Positions 1 through 10,400 of a stretch of DNA of 64,000 bases are shown here, in pieces. The position numbers and the translations under genes are program-made. A model generated the notes under the pieces. That model searched no databases. It had not been told where the DNA came from and saw only the letters and a program-made list of their open reading frames with translations. The DNA is taken from NCBI GenBank assembly GCA_020636745.1, contig JACJXH010000005.1:124001-188000 (forward strand), read 5' to 3'. The stretch comes from Lentimicrobiaceae bacterium. Lineage in GTDB: Bacteria; Bacteroidota; Bacteroidia; Bacteroidales; Lentimicrobiaceae. The first letter of the stretch is position 1. Each line of letters begins with the position of its first letter.

Positions 1-441
1 GCGAGGTTGACTCATCGTTACCTGATCATCCTGATCGCGTACATCTAGCTTATTCCAGTCGACATTAACCTGATTAAATCCCGCCTGCAATCCTAAGGAC
101 AAAATACCATTAAGCAATCTGACCCTGTATGCATAATTACCCATGAACCCGACATCGGTAAATGGTCCGGTTTGATCAGCATAAGCATAAAACCCAATAC
201 CGATATTTTCATTACGCAATGGTGTATGTGCACTAAACGTCAACGTTCGTGGTGCTCCATCGCCGAATCCAACCCATTGATACCTGTTGAGCAAGGTCAT
301 GGTCAATACATCACGGCTACCTGAGTATGCAGGATTAATGACCAAACGATTGAACATAAACTGGCTGTAAAGCGCATCGCGTTGTGCCATAGCGCTTACT
401 GTTACCAGAAACAGTCCTAAAATAATTGCTAGTTTTTTCAT
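1..441 (-). CDS. PorP/SprF-family type IX secretion membrane protein (5' part only)
   Basis: Reading leftward from the ATG at 441, 147 codons stay open to the window edge, so the C-terminus is missing. The product starts with a signal peptide (MKKLAIILGLFLVTVSAMAQ) followed by the family's typical opening: RDALYSQFMFNRLVINPAYSGSR, in which the YSQFMFN and NPAYAGS/NPAYSGS segments are conserved. PorP/SprF proteins are outer-membrane beta-barrel partners that help type B type IX secretion substrates reach or stay on the surface. The gene lies directly downstream of the giant adhesin, the usual arrangement for SprB-like adhesin/SprF pairs, so it probably serves that adhesin. No promoter box is visible in the 121-bp gap; co-transcription through a hairpin is likely. 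Confidence 0.9.
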   Translation of the reverse strand, partial: MKKLAIILGLFLVTVSAMAQRDALYSQFMFNRLVINPAYSGSRDVLTMTLLNRYQWVGFGDGAPRTLTFSAHTPLRNENIGIGFYAYADQTGPFTDVGFMGNYAYRVRLLNGILSLGLQAGFNQVNVDWNKLDVRDQDDQVTMSQPR

Positions 442-503
442 ATTACTAACGGGTATTTAATTTCCCTTATTCTTTTGTTTTGCTTTCAATGACTTACCCT
501 TGT

Positions 504-550
504 ATACTTACCGGCAACAAACTTTGTTATAATCTGCCACCGGTAAGTAT
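504..550 (-). promoter_or_regulatory. Stem-loop between the adhesin and porP/sprF
   Basis: Perfect 11-bp inverted repeat ATACTTACCGG (504-514) / CCGGTAAGTAT (540-550) with a 25-nt loop. It begins 13 nt after the adhesin stop on the minus strand and ends 63 nt before the porP/sprF start. No run of T follows, so it could be an attenuator, an mRNA-stabilising stem or a protein site rather than a classical terminator. Confidence 0.55.
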
Positions 551-562
551 CTTCAGGATAAT

Positions 563-3500
563 TTATTTGTTGCCGTGAATTATCACCCAACCTGTATAAA
601 CCTGCCCAATAGACCTAAGTTTCACGATATAGTAATAGGTTGCATTGGGTAGCTTTTCGCCGTTTTTATTTGTTCCGTCCCATACTACAGTGGAATTGTC
701 ATAGTTTTCAAAATACCTGATTTGATCGCCCCAACGGTTAAAGAGGAGGACTTCATTATCATTGTATTCTTCAATTCCGTCAATTATCCAGCTGTCATTC
801 TTACCATCATTGTTTGGTGTAATGGCATTGTAAATAACAACAGGATTACGACCTGGGTCTGGAACAATTATAATCGTTGAGGTTGCTGTATCAGCAATTG
901 CGATTCCGTTAAGGTCATATAGCCTGTATGTAAACTCATCCTGACCTACAAAATCTGTAGATGGAGTATAGGTAACTGTGTTATCTGAGTGTAACTCAAT
1001 AAAACCATTTGAGGGCTGAGTCAGGATTTCAATAGCTACTGAAACTCCCTCTGGAATAATGTCGTTCTCTATATTCAGGATTAAACGAGGAGTATTTACC
1101 AAGGTAGTGTCCGAATCATTTTCAGCAATCAGACGAAGTTGACCCGATGATTCAATTACTATGGTGACTGTTGCCTCGTCGCAAGCATTTAAGAAATCGC
1201 AAACAGTATAGTTGAATACATCAGTTCCAAAATAGCCGGCCTCAGGGGTGTACATGATACTACCTGTTTGTGGATCTACCATTGTGAAACCATGTGCAGG
1301 ATTGCTGGTTACCACAACTGTGGCCGGATTTAAAGTACTGCCACAATCAGTATCATTGGCAAGAACATTGACAGAAACAGGAACATTTACATCTGTAGTC
1401 TCACTGTCGTCAACAGCAACAGGACCGCCAGTTACAGTAACATTAAAGCTACAGCTCGAAACATTGCCATGAATATCAGTAACTGTCCAGGTTACAACTG
1501 TAGTACCAACCGGATATACACCACTGGCATTACCCGAATTATTATAGTTGTTAACCAAATTTTCAATACCGCAGTTGTCAGACACTGATGGAGCTGGAAT
1601 CTCAATAATTGCATTACAATCGCTACCGGCTGCCAAGGTAACATCTTCTGAACATACAATTACCGGTGCTTCGTTATCAACAACAGTTACTATCATTGTG
1701 CACTGTGCTTCATTGCCATGAATATCAGTTACAGTCCAGGTTACTTCGGTCGTACCGGCCGGATAGATACCACTTGCATTATCTGTTCCATTGAAACTGT
1801 TGGTGATGCTTTCAATGCCACAGTTATCTGATACTTCAGGTTGTGGAATCGTTACGTTGGCTTCACAAACGCCTGCATCTGTATTTACTGTGACATTCTC
1901 AGGACATACAATTACAGGTGCTTCATTATCAACAACAGTTACTATCATTGTGCACTGTGCTTCATTGCCATGAATATCAGTTACAGTCCAGGTTACTTCG
2001 GTCGTACCGGCCGGATAGATACCACTTGCATTATCTGTTCCATTGAAACTGTTGGTGATGCTTTCAATGCCACAGTTATCTGATACTTCAGGTTGTGGAA
2101 TCGTTACGTTGGCTTCACAAACGCCTGCATCCGTATTGACTGTAATATTCTCAGGACATACAATTACAGGTGCTTCATTATCAACAACAGTTACTATCAT
2201 TGTGCACTGTGCTTCATTGCCATGAATATCAGTTACGGTCCAGGTTACTTCGGTCGTACCGGCCGGATAGATACCACTTGCATTATCAGTTCCATTGAAA
2301 CTGTTGGTGATGCTTTCAATGCCACAGTTATCTGATACTTCAGGTTGTGGAATCGTTACGTTGGCTTCACAAACGCCTGCATCCGTATTGACTGTAATAT
2401 TCTCAGGACATACAATTACAGGTGCTTCATTATCAACAACAGTTACTATCATTGTGCACTGTGCTTCATTGCCATGAATATCAGTTACGGTCCAGGTTAC
2501 TTCGGTTGTGCCGGCCGGATAGATACCACTTGCATTATCAGTTCCATTGAAACTGTTGGTGATGCTTTCAATGCCACAGTTATCTGATACTTCAGGTTGT
2601 GGAATCGTTACGTTGGCTTCACAAACGCCTGCATCCGTATTCACTGTGATATTCTCAGGACATACAATTACAGGTGCTTCATTATCAACAACAGTTACAT
2701 CCATAAAACAACTACTGCTGTGTCCATACATGTCAGTAACTGTCCACATAATATGGGTTGTTCCAACCGGGTAAATGGCAGATGCATTTGAAGTATTTGT
2801 ATAATTATTTACAATGGTTATCACTTCACAATTGTCGCTTGCCATTGGTACAGGTACAGTAACAAAAGCCTCACAAACGCCCGGATCATTATTAACTGTA
2901 ATATCCTGAGGACAAATGATATGGGGATCTTCATTATCGATAACAGTAATCGTCATCTGACACTCGGAAGAATTTCCGCAATCATCAGTTGCTGTCCAGA
3001 TAACGACGGTTGTTCCAACAGGGTAAAGACCACTGGCATCAGAAGTTCCGTTAAAACTATTTACAAGAGTTACATTTCCACATCCGTCATTGGATGAAGG
3101 CACCGGCACTTCAATATTTGCACCGCAAACACCCAGTGAATTATTAACTGAAATATCCTGCGGACAGCTAATGGATGGAGCTTGTGTATCAACAATAGTA
3201 AAAGTAGCACTGGTGGTGATATAATTACCACAATCGTCAGTTGCAGTCCAGGTAACTAAAGCCGAACCTGTTAGGCCGCAACCATCGCTCAGGCCTTCAA
3301 AGTCGTTGGATATTACGACCTCACTGCAACCGTCAACAGCTGCAACATTTGAAAGCCAGTTTTCAAGTGCATTAACATTACCATTACCATCACATTCGAC
3401 AGTTAAATCAGTTGGTATAGCTGTAAATACAGGAGCAGTCTCGTCAGTAACTGTAAAGACAGCACTGGTGGTGGCAGAATTTCCACAAGCATCTGTTGCT

Positions 3501-5026
3501 GTCCAGGTAACCGTAGTTGAGCCAGCCGATCCACAAACATATGATATTCCTTCATAATCATTAGCAATAGTGACTTCGCTACAACCATCTGAGGCCGATA
3601 CATTAGCCAACCAATTCTCCAGTGCTTCTGTGTTGCCGTTGCCGTCGCATTCCACGGTAAGATCTTCAGGTACAATAACAAACACTGGAGCTGTTTCATC
3701 AACAATGGTAAAGGTGGCACTTGTTGTGGAAGTATTTCCGCAATCGTCGGTTGCTGTCCAGGTAACTAATGCTGAACCAGCACCTCCACACGAATTGTTC
3801 ATTCCGCTGTAATCATTGGTAATGGTAACCTCTCCACAACCATCAATAGCAGCTACATTATTGAGCCAGTTTTCAAGATCATTCACATTACCATTACCAT
3901 CACATTCAACGGTAAGATTTTCAGGAACTACAGTAAATTCGGGAGCAGTGCTATCCAAAATTCTGAAAGTTGCACCTGCAGAGGCCATATTTCCGCAGTT
4001 ATCAACTATTGTCCAAACTACATAAGCCATACCGGCAGCACCACATTGGTTATAGAGTCCATTGAAATTATTGGAAATCGAAACATCTCCACAACCATCG
4101 TAAGCTGTTACACTCGAAAGCCAGTTCTCCAGATCATTTACATTTCCATTTCCATCGCACTCAACAACTAGGTTAACAGGCGCATTTATAAAGATTGGAT
4201 CTACTGTATCTACAATGGTGAAGGTAGCAGTAGTGGTGGCGGTGTTTTCACACTCGTCCATGGCTGTCCAGGTTACTGTAACGCTGCCAGTGGAACCACA
4301 GCCGTCGCTTAGGCCTTCAAAGTTATGGGTGATTTCTACTTCTCCGCAGGCGTCTGTGGCTGATACATTGGCCAACCAGTTTTCCAGGGCTTCTGTGTTG
4401 CCGTTACCGTCACATTCTACTGTTAAATCGGCCGGGATGGTAGTGAATACAGGAGCTGTTTCATCTGCAATGGTGAAGGTAGCGGTGGTGGTGGCGGTGT
4501 TTTCACACTCGTCCATGGCTGTCCAGGTTACTGTAACGCTGCCAGTGGAACCACAGCCGTCGCTTAGGCCTTCAAAGTTATGGGTGATTTCTACTTCTCC
4601 GCAGGCGTCTGTGGCTGATACATTGGCCAGCCAGTTCTCCAACGCTTCTACGTTGCCGTTTCCGTCACATTCTACATTTAAGTCAGCTGGGATTACTGTA
4701 AATACTGGGGCTGTCTCGTCTGTGATGGTAAAGGTAGCGGTGGTGGTGGCGGTGTTTTCACACTCGTCCATTGCTGTCCAGGTTACTGTTACGCTTCCTG
4801 TTGAGCCACATCCGTCGCTTAATCCTTCAAAGTCATTGGTGATTTCTACTTCTCCGCAGGCATCGGTGGCAGATACATTGGCCAGCCAGTTCTCCAACGC
4901 TTCTACGTTGCCGTTTCCGTCACATTCTACATTTAAGTCAGCTGGGATTACTGTAAATACTGGTGCTGTCTCGTCTGTGATGGTAAAGGTAGCGGTGGTG
5001 GTGGCGGTATTTTCACACTCGTCCAT
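563..5026 (-). CDS. Giant surface adhesin, C-terminal part (HYR/Ig-like repeats, T9SS type B sorting domain)
   Basis: This is the C-terminal part of the adhesin that starts at 13553. The frame is open upstream to 5191, where a stop inside a 111-bp insert (TAA at 5192-5194) separates it from the rest; the methionine at 5026 is internal to a repeat and is not a natural start. In order it contains four 85-residue repeats of the DECENTATTTATF type, several diverged HYR-like modules (VECDGNGN, TWTATDDCGN), about seven HYR modules, of which four are near-identical 84-residue copies (VIVCPENITVNTDAGVCEAN), two cadherin/tandem-95-like modules (NVLANDTDCG; YTPSTDFVGQDEFTYRLYD), and a last domain of about 90 residues with NAITPNNDGKND, FNRWGDQI and WDGTNKNGE. 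That last domain is the type B (gliding motility-associated) C-terminal signal for type IX secretion. Function: secreted surface adhesin, by family. Confidence 0.85.
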   Translation of the reverse strand: MDECENTATTTATFTITDETAPVFTVIPADLNVECDGNGNVEALENWLANVSATDACGEVEITNDFEGLSDGCGSTGSVTVTWTAMDECENTATTTATFTITDETAPVFTVIPADLNVECDGNGNVEALENWLANVSATDACGEVEITHNFEGLSDGCGSTGSVTVTWTAMDECENTATTTATFTIADETAPVFTTIPADLTVECDGNGNTEALENWLANVSATDACGEVEITHNFEGLSDGCGSTGSVTVTWTAMDECENTATTTATFTIVDTVDPIFINAPVNLVVECDGNGNVNDLENWLSSVTAYDGCGDVSISNNFNGLYNQCGAAGMAYVVWTIVDNCGNMASAGATFRILDSTAPEFTVVPENLTVECDGNGNVNDLENWLNNVAAIDGCGEVTITNDYSGMNNSCGGAGSALVTWTATDDCGNTSTTSATFTIVDETAPVFVIVPEDLTVECDGNGNTEALENWLANVSASDGCSEVTIANDYEGISYVCGSAGSTTVTWTATDACGNSATTSAVFTVTDETAPVFTAIPTDLTVECDGNGNVNALENWLSNVAAVDGCSEVVISNDFEGLSDGCGLTGSALVTWTATDDCGNYITTSATFTIVDTQAPSISCPQDISVNNSLGVCGANIEVPVPSSNDGCGNVTLVNSFNGTSDASGLYPVGTTVVIWTATDDCGNSSECQMTITVIDNEDPHIICPQDITVNNDPGVCEAFVTVPVPMASDNCEVITIVNNYTNTSNASAIYPVGTTHIMWTVTDMYGHSSSCFMDVTVVDNEAPVIVCPENITVNTDAGVCEANVTIPQPEVSDNCGIESITNSFNGTDNASGIYPAGTTEVTWTVTDIHGNEAQCTMIVTVVDNEAPVIVCPENITVNTDAGVCEANVTIPQPEVSDNCGIESITNSFNGTDNASGIYPAGTTEVTWTVTDIHGNEAQCTMIVTVVDNEAPVIVCPENITVNTDAGVCEANVTIPQPEVSDNCGIESITNSFNGTDNASGIYPAGTTEVTWTVTDIHGNEAQCTMIVTVVDNEAPVIVCPENVTVNTDAGVCEANVTIPQPEVSDNCGIESITNSFNGTDNASGIYPAGTTEVTWTVTDIHGNEAQCTMIVTVVDNEAPVIVCSEDVTLAAGSDCNAIIEIPAPSVSDNCGIENLVNNYNNSGNASGVYPVGTTVVTWTVTDIHGNVSSCSFNVTVTGGPVAVDDSETTDVNVPVSVNVLANDTDCGSTLNPATVVVTSNPAHGFTMVDPQTGSIMYTPEAGYFGTDVFNYTVCDFLNACDEATVTIVIESSGQLRLIAENDSDTTLVNTPRLILNIENDIIPEGVSVAIEILTQPSNGFIELHSDNTVTYTPSTDFVGQDEFTYRLYDLNGIAIADTATSTIIIVPDPGRNPVVIYNAITPNNDGKNDSWIIDGIEEYNDNEVLLFNRWGDQIRYFENYDNSTVVWDGTNKNGEKLPNATYYYIVKLRSIGQVYTGWVIIHGNK
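1670..2690 (-). repeat. Four near-identical 252-bp tandem repeats (HYR modules)
   Basis: A block beginning around gcttcattatcaacaacag recurs every 252 bp (for example the same phrase at 1791, 2043, 2295 and 2547). Each copy encodes one 84-residue HYR module with a conserved pair of cysteines (VIVCPEN; AGVCEAN), a third in SDNCGI and a fourth in AQCTM. Only a few substitutions separate the copies. Confidence 0.9.
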
Positions 5027-5102
5027 TGCTGTCCAGGTTACTGTTACGCTTCCTGTTGAGCCACATCCGTCGCTTAATCCTTCAAAGTCATTGGTGATTT
5101 CT

Positions 5103-5213
5103 CTCGCAGCATGGGATAAGCCACGTATTGCGCGTTCTACTTTTCGCGATTGTAATGGGCTGTCGTGTGTGTGGTTTGTCCTGCTGTCAGGTTACGCTCT
5201 GAGTCCATGGTTT
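5103..5213. other. 111-bp foreign insert with an in-frame stop, inside a 255-bp repeat
   Basis: Aligning the repeat unit shows sequence unlike any other copy between ttggtgatttct (ending 5102) and acttctccgcagg (from 5214). It is exactly 111 bp (37 codons), so the adhesin frame is kept, but it carries one TAA at 5192-5194 on the minus strand. It is richer in CG dinucleotides than its surroundings. No terminal inverted repeats or target duplication are seen and the source was not recognised. A mis-assembled or chimeric read is as likely as a real insertion. Confidence 0.8.
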
Positions 5214-6448
5214 ACTTCTCCGCAGGCATCGGTGGCAGATACATTGGCCAGCCAGTTCTCCAACGCTTCTACGTTGCCGTTTCCGTCACATTCTACATTT
5301 AAGTCAGCTGGGATTACTGTAAATACTGGTGCTGTCTCGTCTGTGATGGTAAAGGTAGCGGTGGTGGTGGCGGTATTTTCACACTCGTCCATGGCTGTCC
5401 AGGTTACTGTTACGCTTCCTGTTGAGCCACATCCGTCGCTTAATCCTTCAAAGTCATTGGTGATTTCTACTTCTCCGCAGGCATCGGTGGCAGATACATT
5501 GGCCAGCCAGTTCTCCAACGCTTCTACGTTGCCGTTTCCGTCACATTCTACATTTAAGTCAGCTGGGATTACTGTAAATACTGGGGCTGTCTCGTCTGTG
5601 ATGGTAAAGGTAGCGGTGGTGGTGGCGGTATTTTCACACTCGTCCATTGCTGTCCAGGTTACTGTTACGCTTCCTGTTGAGCCACATCCGTCGCTTAATC
5701 CTTCAAAGTTATTGGTGATTTCTACTTCTCCGCAGGCATCGGTGGCAGATACATTGGCCAGCCAGTTCTCCAACGCTTCTACGTTGCCGTTTCCGTCACA
5801 TTCTACATTTAAGTCAGCTGGGATTACTGTAAATACTGGTGCTGTCTCGTCTGTGATGGTAAAGGTAGCGGTGGTGGTGGCTGTGTTTTCACACTCGTCC
5901 ATTGCTGTCCAGGTTACTGTTACGCTTCCTGTTGAGCCACATCCGTCGCTTAATCCTTCAAAGTTATTGGTGATTTCTACTTCTCCGCAGGCATCGGTGG
6001 CAGATACATTGGCCAGCCAGTTCTCCAACGCTTCTACGTTGCCGTTTCCGTCACATTCTACATTTAAGTCAGCTGGGATTACTGTAAATACTGGGGCTGT
6101 CTCGTCTGTGATGGTAAAGGTAGCGGTGGTGGTGGCGGTATTTTCACACTCGTCCATTGCTGTCCAGGTTACTGTTACGCTTCCTGTTGAGCCACATCCG
6201 TCGCTTAATCCTTCAAAGTCATTGGTGATTTCTACTTCTCCGCAGGCATCGGTGGCAGATACATTGGCCAGCCAGTTCTCCAACGCTTCTACGTTGCCGT
6301 TTCCGTCACATTCTACATTTAAGTCAGCTGGGATTACTGTAAATACTGGTGCTGTCGTCTGTGATGGTAAAGGTGGCGGTGGTGGTGGCGGTGTTTTACA
6401 CTCGTCCATTGCTGTCCAGGTTACTGTTACGCTTCCGTTGAGCCACAT
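5192..6448 (-). pseudogene. Adhesin gene, middle fragment (five 255-bp repeats)
   Basis: Fragment of the giant adhesin encoding about five 85-residue repeats, in the same frame as the C-terminal part. Its apparent start at 6448 lies inside a damaged repeat copy, and its stop at 5192 is inside the 111-bp insert. It has no signal peptide or own start region and should not be read as a separate gene. Confidence 0.8.
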
Positions 6449-6546
6449 CCGTCGCTTAATCCTTCAAAATCATTGGTGATTTCTACTCCGCAGACGGTGG
6501 CAGATACATTCAGCCAGTTCTCCAACGCTTCTACGTTGCCGTTTCG
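6344..6546. other. Cluster of small deletions in one repeat copy
   Basis: Compared with its neighbours this copy lacks bases at six places: ctgtctcgtctg reads ctgtcgtctg (-2), ttttcacactc reads ttttacactc (-1), cttcctgttg reads cttccgttg (-1), the tctacttctccgcaggcatcgg stretch lost 6, acattggccagccag lost 3, and gtttccgtc reads gtttcgtc (-1). The total is 14 bases, matching the shortened spacings of 252 and 244 bp. Many isolated losses within 200 bp of one copy look like low-quality sequence more than like mutation. Confidence 0.85.
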
Positions 6547-6908
6547 TCACATTCTACATTTAAGTCAGCTGGGATTACTGTAAATACTGGGGCTGTCTCG
6601 TCTGTGATGGTAAAGGTAGCGGTGGTGGTGGCGGTATTTTCACACTCGTCCATTGCTGTCCAGGTTACTGTTACGCTTCCTGTTGAGCCACATCCGTCGC
6701 TTAATCCTTCAAAGTTATTGGTGATTTCTACTTCTCCGCAGGCATCGGTGGCAGATACATTGGCCAGCCAGTTCTCCAACGCTTCTACGTTGCCGTTTCC
6801 GTCACATTCTACATTTAAGTCAGCTGGGATTACTGTAAATACTGGTGCTGTCTCGTCTGTGATGGTAAAGGTAGCGGTGGTGGTGGCGGTGTTTTCACAC
6901 TCGTCCAT
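6531..6908 (-). pseudogene. Adhesin gene, frameshifted repeat fragment
   Basis: About 125 codons of the 85-residue repeat in the other reading frame. They are cut off at the right by the lost base near 6970 and at the left by the deletion cluster at 6344-6546. Part of the giant adhesin, not an independent gene. Confidence 0.75.
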
Positions 6909-6955
6909 TGCTGTCCAGGTTACTGTTACGCTTCCTGTTGAGCCACATCCGTCGC

Positions 6956-7414
6956 TTAATCCTTCAAAGTATTGGTGATTTCTACTTCTCCGCAGGCATC
7001 GGTGGCAGATACATTGGCCAGCCAGTTCTCCAACGCTTCTACGTTGCCGTTTCCGTCACATTCTACATTTAAGTCAGCTGGGATTACTGTAAATACTGGG
7101 GCTGTCTCGTCTGTGATGGTAAAGGTAGCGGTGGTGGTGGCGGTGTTTTCACACTCGTCCATTGCTGTCCAGGTTACTGTTACGCTTCCTGTTGAGCCAC
7201 ATCCGTCGCTTAATCCTTCAAAGTTATTGGTGATTTCTACTTCTCCGCAGGCATCGGTGGCAGATACATTGGCCAGCCAGTTCTCCAACGCTTCTACGTT
7301 GCCGTTTCCGTCACATTCTACATTTAAGTCAGCTGGGATTACTGTAAATACTGGGGCTTTAGTATCTCTTACAGTGATATACTGAAGTGAAGTAAATTGT
7401 GTTGCCACAATCAT
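6956..7414 (-). pseudogene. Adhesin gene, frameshifted fragment between two 1-bp errors
   Basis: About 152 codons. On the right the frame joins the N-terminal part if one extra base near 7385 is removed, which restores GNTIYFT-QYITVRDTKAP, the same length as the normal junction ENTATTTATFTITDETAP. On the left the frame ends after a missing T near 6970 (ccttcaaagtattgg against ccttcaaagttattgg in other copies). Both points lie in the adhesin repeat array. Confidence 0.75.
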
Positions 7415-10400
7415 CAGTTGCTGTCCAACTGCGTTTTATGGTATAACTATTATTACACAGTATATCAATTTTTCTTTCTCCGTTGTATACAACTCTAACG
7501 TCATCATCACAATTATCAGAAGCTGTTGGATTAAGCACATAACAAGGAATATTATCGCATTCTACTGTGATATCAGCCGGAAAATTGATAAATACAGGCG
7601 CTGTTTCATCTGAGATGGTAAAGGTAGCGGTGGTGGTGGCGGTATTTTCACACTCGTCCATTGCTGTCCAGGTTACTGTTACGCTTCCTGTTGAGCCACA
7701 TCCGTCGCTTAATCCTTCAAAGTTATTGGTGATTTCTACTTCTCCGCAGGCATCGGTGGCAGATACATTGGCCAGCCAGTTCTCCAACGCTTCTACGTTG
7801 CCGTTTCCGTCACATTCTACATTTAAGTCAGCTGGGATTACTGTAAATACTGGCGCTGTCTCGTCTGTGATGGTAAAGGTAGCGGTGGTGGTGGCGGTAT
7901 TTTCACACTCGTCCATTGCTGTCCAGGTTACTGTTACGCTTCCTGTTGAGCCACATCCGTCGCTTAATCCTTCAAAGTCATTGGTGATTTCTACTTCTCC
8001 GCAGGCATCGGTGGCAGATACATTGGCCAGCCAGTTCTCCAACGCTTCTACGTTGCCGTTTCCGTCACATTCTACATTTAAGTCAGCTGGGATTACTGTA
8101 AATACTGGGGCTGTCTCGTCTGAGATGGTAAAGGTAGCGGTGGTGGTGGCGGTATTTTCACACTCGTCCATTGCTGTCCAGGTTACTGTTACGCTTCCTG
8201 TTGAGCCACATCCGTCGCTTAATCCTTCAAAGTTATTGGTGATTTCTACTTCTCCGCAGGCATCGGTGGCAGATACATTGGCCAGCCAGTTCTCCAACGC
8301 TTCTACGTTGCCGTTTCCGTCACATTCTACATTTAAGTCAGCTGGGATTACTGTAAATACTGGTGCTGTCTCGTCAAGGATGGTGATGGTCTGGCTTACT
8401 GAGGCCTGATTGCCACATGCATCTTCTACACTCCAGGTGCGGGTGATGGTTTGACTGCATCCTTCACCGCTTATTTCGTCTACTCCCAATACTTCGCCTG
8501 AACCACCGCAGTTGTCTGTCCAGCTTAAATAACCTGCCGCTGGCACTTCTGACATACATTCGTAGCTGGCATTTCCTGGTGCCTGGGCAAATACTGGTGG
8601 CTCATGATCTTCAACCCAGGTATAAGTTATACTTACAGGTATTGCAGTATTATTTCCTTCATCCGTATATGTAGCTGTCCAGGTTTGCGTGTAATAACAA
8701 CCATTAACTTCAGCGCCCATGGTGGTCACCTCGGGTGTAAAGCTGCCTTCACAGTTATCGGTACCCGTAAATTCAGGAGCTGATACTTCAGGATTACAAC
8801 CTAAGTCTCCACTCTCTGCAAGGGTTGTGATTACTGGCAATCCGCTGTCTTCTGTCCAGGTATAGGTGATGCTTAATGGCTCTGCTGTGTTACCACAACC
8901 ATCAGTATATGTAGCGGTCCATGTCTGACTGTAACTGCATCCGCTTGCCTGTGGGCCAGTGGTGGTTACAACGGCGGTGTGAGGACCAGCACTGTTATCG
9001 GTTACCGTAAACTCTGGTGCTGTAATTACAGGATTGATGCCCATATTGCCACTTACTGAAGTACTGGTTATTTCTGGGTTTTCTGTATCTTCTGTCCAGG
9101 TATAGGTAATACTCAATGGATTTGCTTCATTGCCGCAAGCATCGGTATATGTGGCGGTCCAGGTCTGGCTATAGAATATGCCGTTGTGTGTTGCGCCTTC
9201 TGTGCTTACCACAGGTACTATTACACCTGTGCTATTGTCTGTTCCCGTAAATTCAGGAGCTGATACTTCAGGATTACAACCTAAATCAGCGCTAACCGCT
9301 GTGGTGGAAAGTATCGGATTCTCTGTATCTTCTGTCCAGGTATAGGTGATGATTACCGGTTCTGCTACATTGCCCGAAGCATCGGTATAGGTGGCTGTCC
9401 AGGTCTGGCTGTATGAAGTCCCATTGTTGCTTGCGCCAGTGGTGGTCACCTCGGGTGTAAAGCTGCCTTCACAGTTATCGGTACCCGTAAATTCAGGAGC
9501 TGATACTTCAGGATTACAACCTAAGTCTCCACTCTCTGCAAGGGTTGTGATTACTGGCAATCCGCTGTCTTCTGTCCAGGTATAGGTGATGCTTAATGGC
9601 TCTGCTGTGTTACCACAACCATCAGTATATGTAGCGGTCCATGTCTGACTGTAACTGCATCCGCTTGCCTGTGGGCCAGTGGTGGTTACAACGGCGGTGT
9701 GAGGACCAGCACTGTTATCGGTTACCGTAAACTCTGGTGCTGTAATTACAGGATTGATGCCCATATTGCCACTTACTGAAGTACTGGTTATTTCTGGGTT
9801 TTCTGTATCTTCTGTCCAGGTATAGGTAATACTCAATGGATTTGCTTCATTGCCGCAAGCATCGGTATATGTGGCGGTCCAGGTCTGGCTATAGAATATG
9901 CCGTTGTGTGTTGCGCCTTCTGTGCTTACCACAGGTACTATTACACCTGTGCTATTGTCTGTTCCCGTAAATTCAGGAGCTGATACTTCAGGATTACAAC
10001 CTAAATCAGCGCTAACCGCTGTGGTGGAAAGTATCGGATTCTCTGTATCTTCTGTCCAGGTATAGGTGATGATTACCGGTTCTGCTACATTGCCCGAAGC
10101 ATCGGTATATGTGGCTGTCCAGGTCTGGCTGTATGAAGTTCCATTGTTGCTTGCGCCAGTAGTGGTCACCTCGGGTGTAAAGCTGCCTTCACAGTTATCG
10201 GTACCCGTAAATTCAGGAGCTGATACTTCAGGATTACAACCTAAGTCTCCACTCTCTGCAAGGGTTGTGATTACTGGCAATCCGCTGTCTTCTGTCCAGG
10301 TATAGGTGATGCTTAATGGCTCTGCGGTGTTACCACAACCATCAGTATATGTAGCGGTCCATGTCTGACTGTAACTGCATCCGCTTGCCTGTGGGCCAGT

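Larger units (their letters stand above)
4216..7370 (-). repeat. Tandem array of twelve 255-bp repeats inside the adhesin gene
   Basis: The word cactcgtcca ends at 4260, 4515, 4770, 5025, 5391, 5646, 5901, 6156, 6408, 6652, 6907 and 7161. Spacing is 255 bp except where an insert (+111), a deletion cluster (-3 then -11) and a single-base loss (-1) occur. Each unit encodes an 85-residue module (DETAPVFTVIPADLNVECDG ... TWTAMDECENTATTTATF). Copies differ at few positions, for example EITNDF, EITNNF or EITHNF. Three more copies lie at 7600-8370. The true copy number cannot be trusted from an assembly across such identical units. Confidence 0.93.

Noticed and set aside
5103..5213. Complete insertion sequence in the adhesin
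   Set aside because: Only 111 bp, no transposase, no terminal inverted repeats and no target-site duplication visible.
4215..6479. Long plus-strand open frame (754 codons) across the adhesin repeats
   Set aside because: It is the antisense of the 255-bp repeat; its repeats mirror the adhesin modules, it has no promoter box or signal peptide, and its length comes from lack of stops in a repeated unit.
7567..8409. Plus-strand open frame of 280 codons
   Set aside because: Antisense shadow of the same 255-bp repeats.
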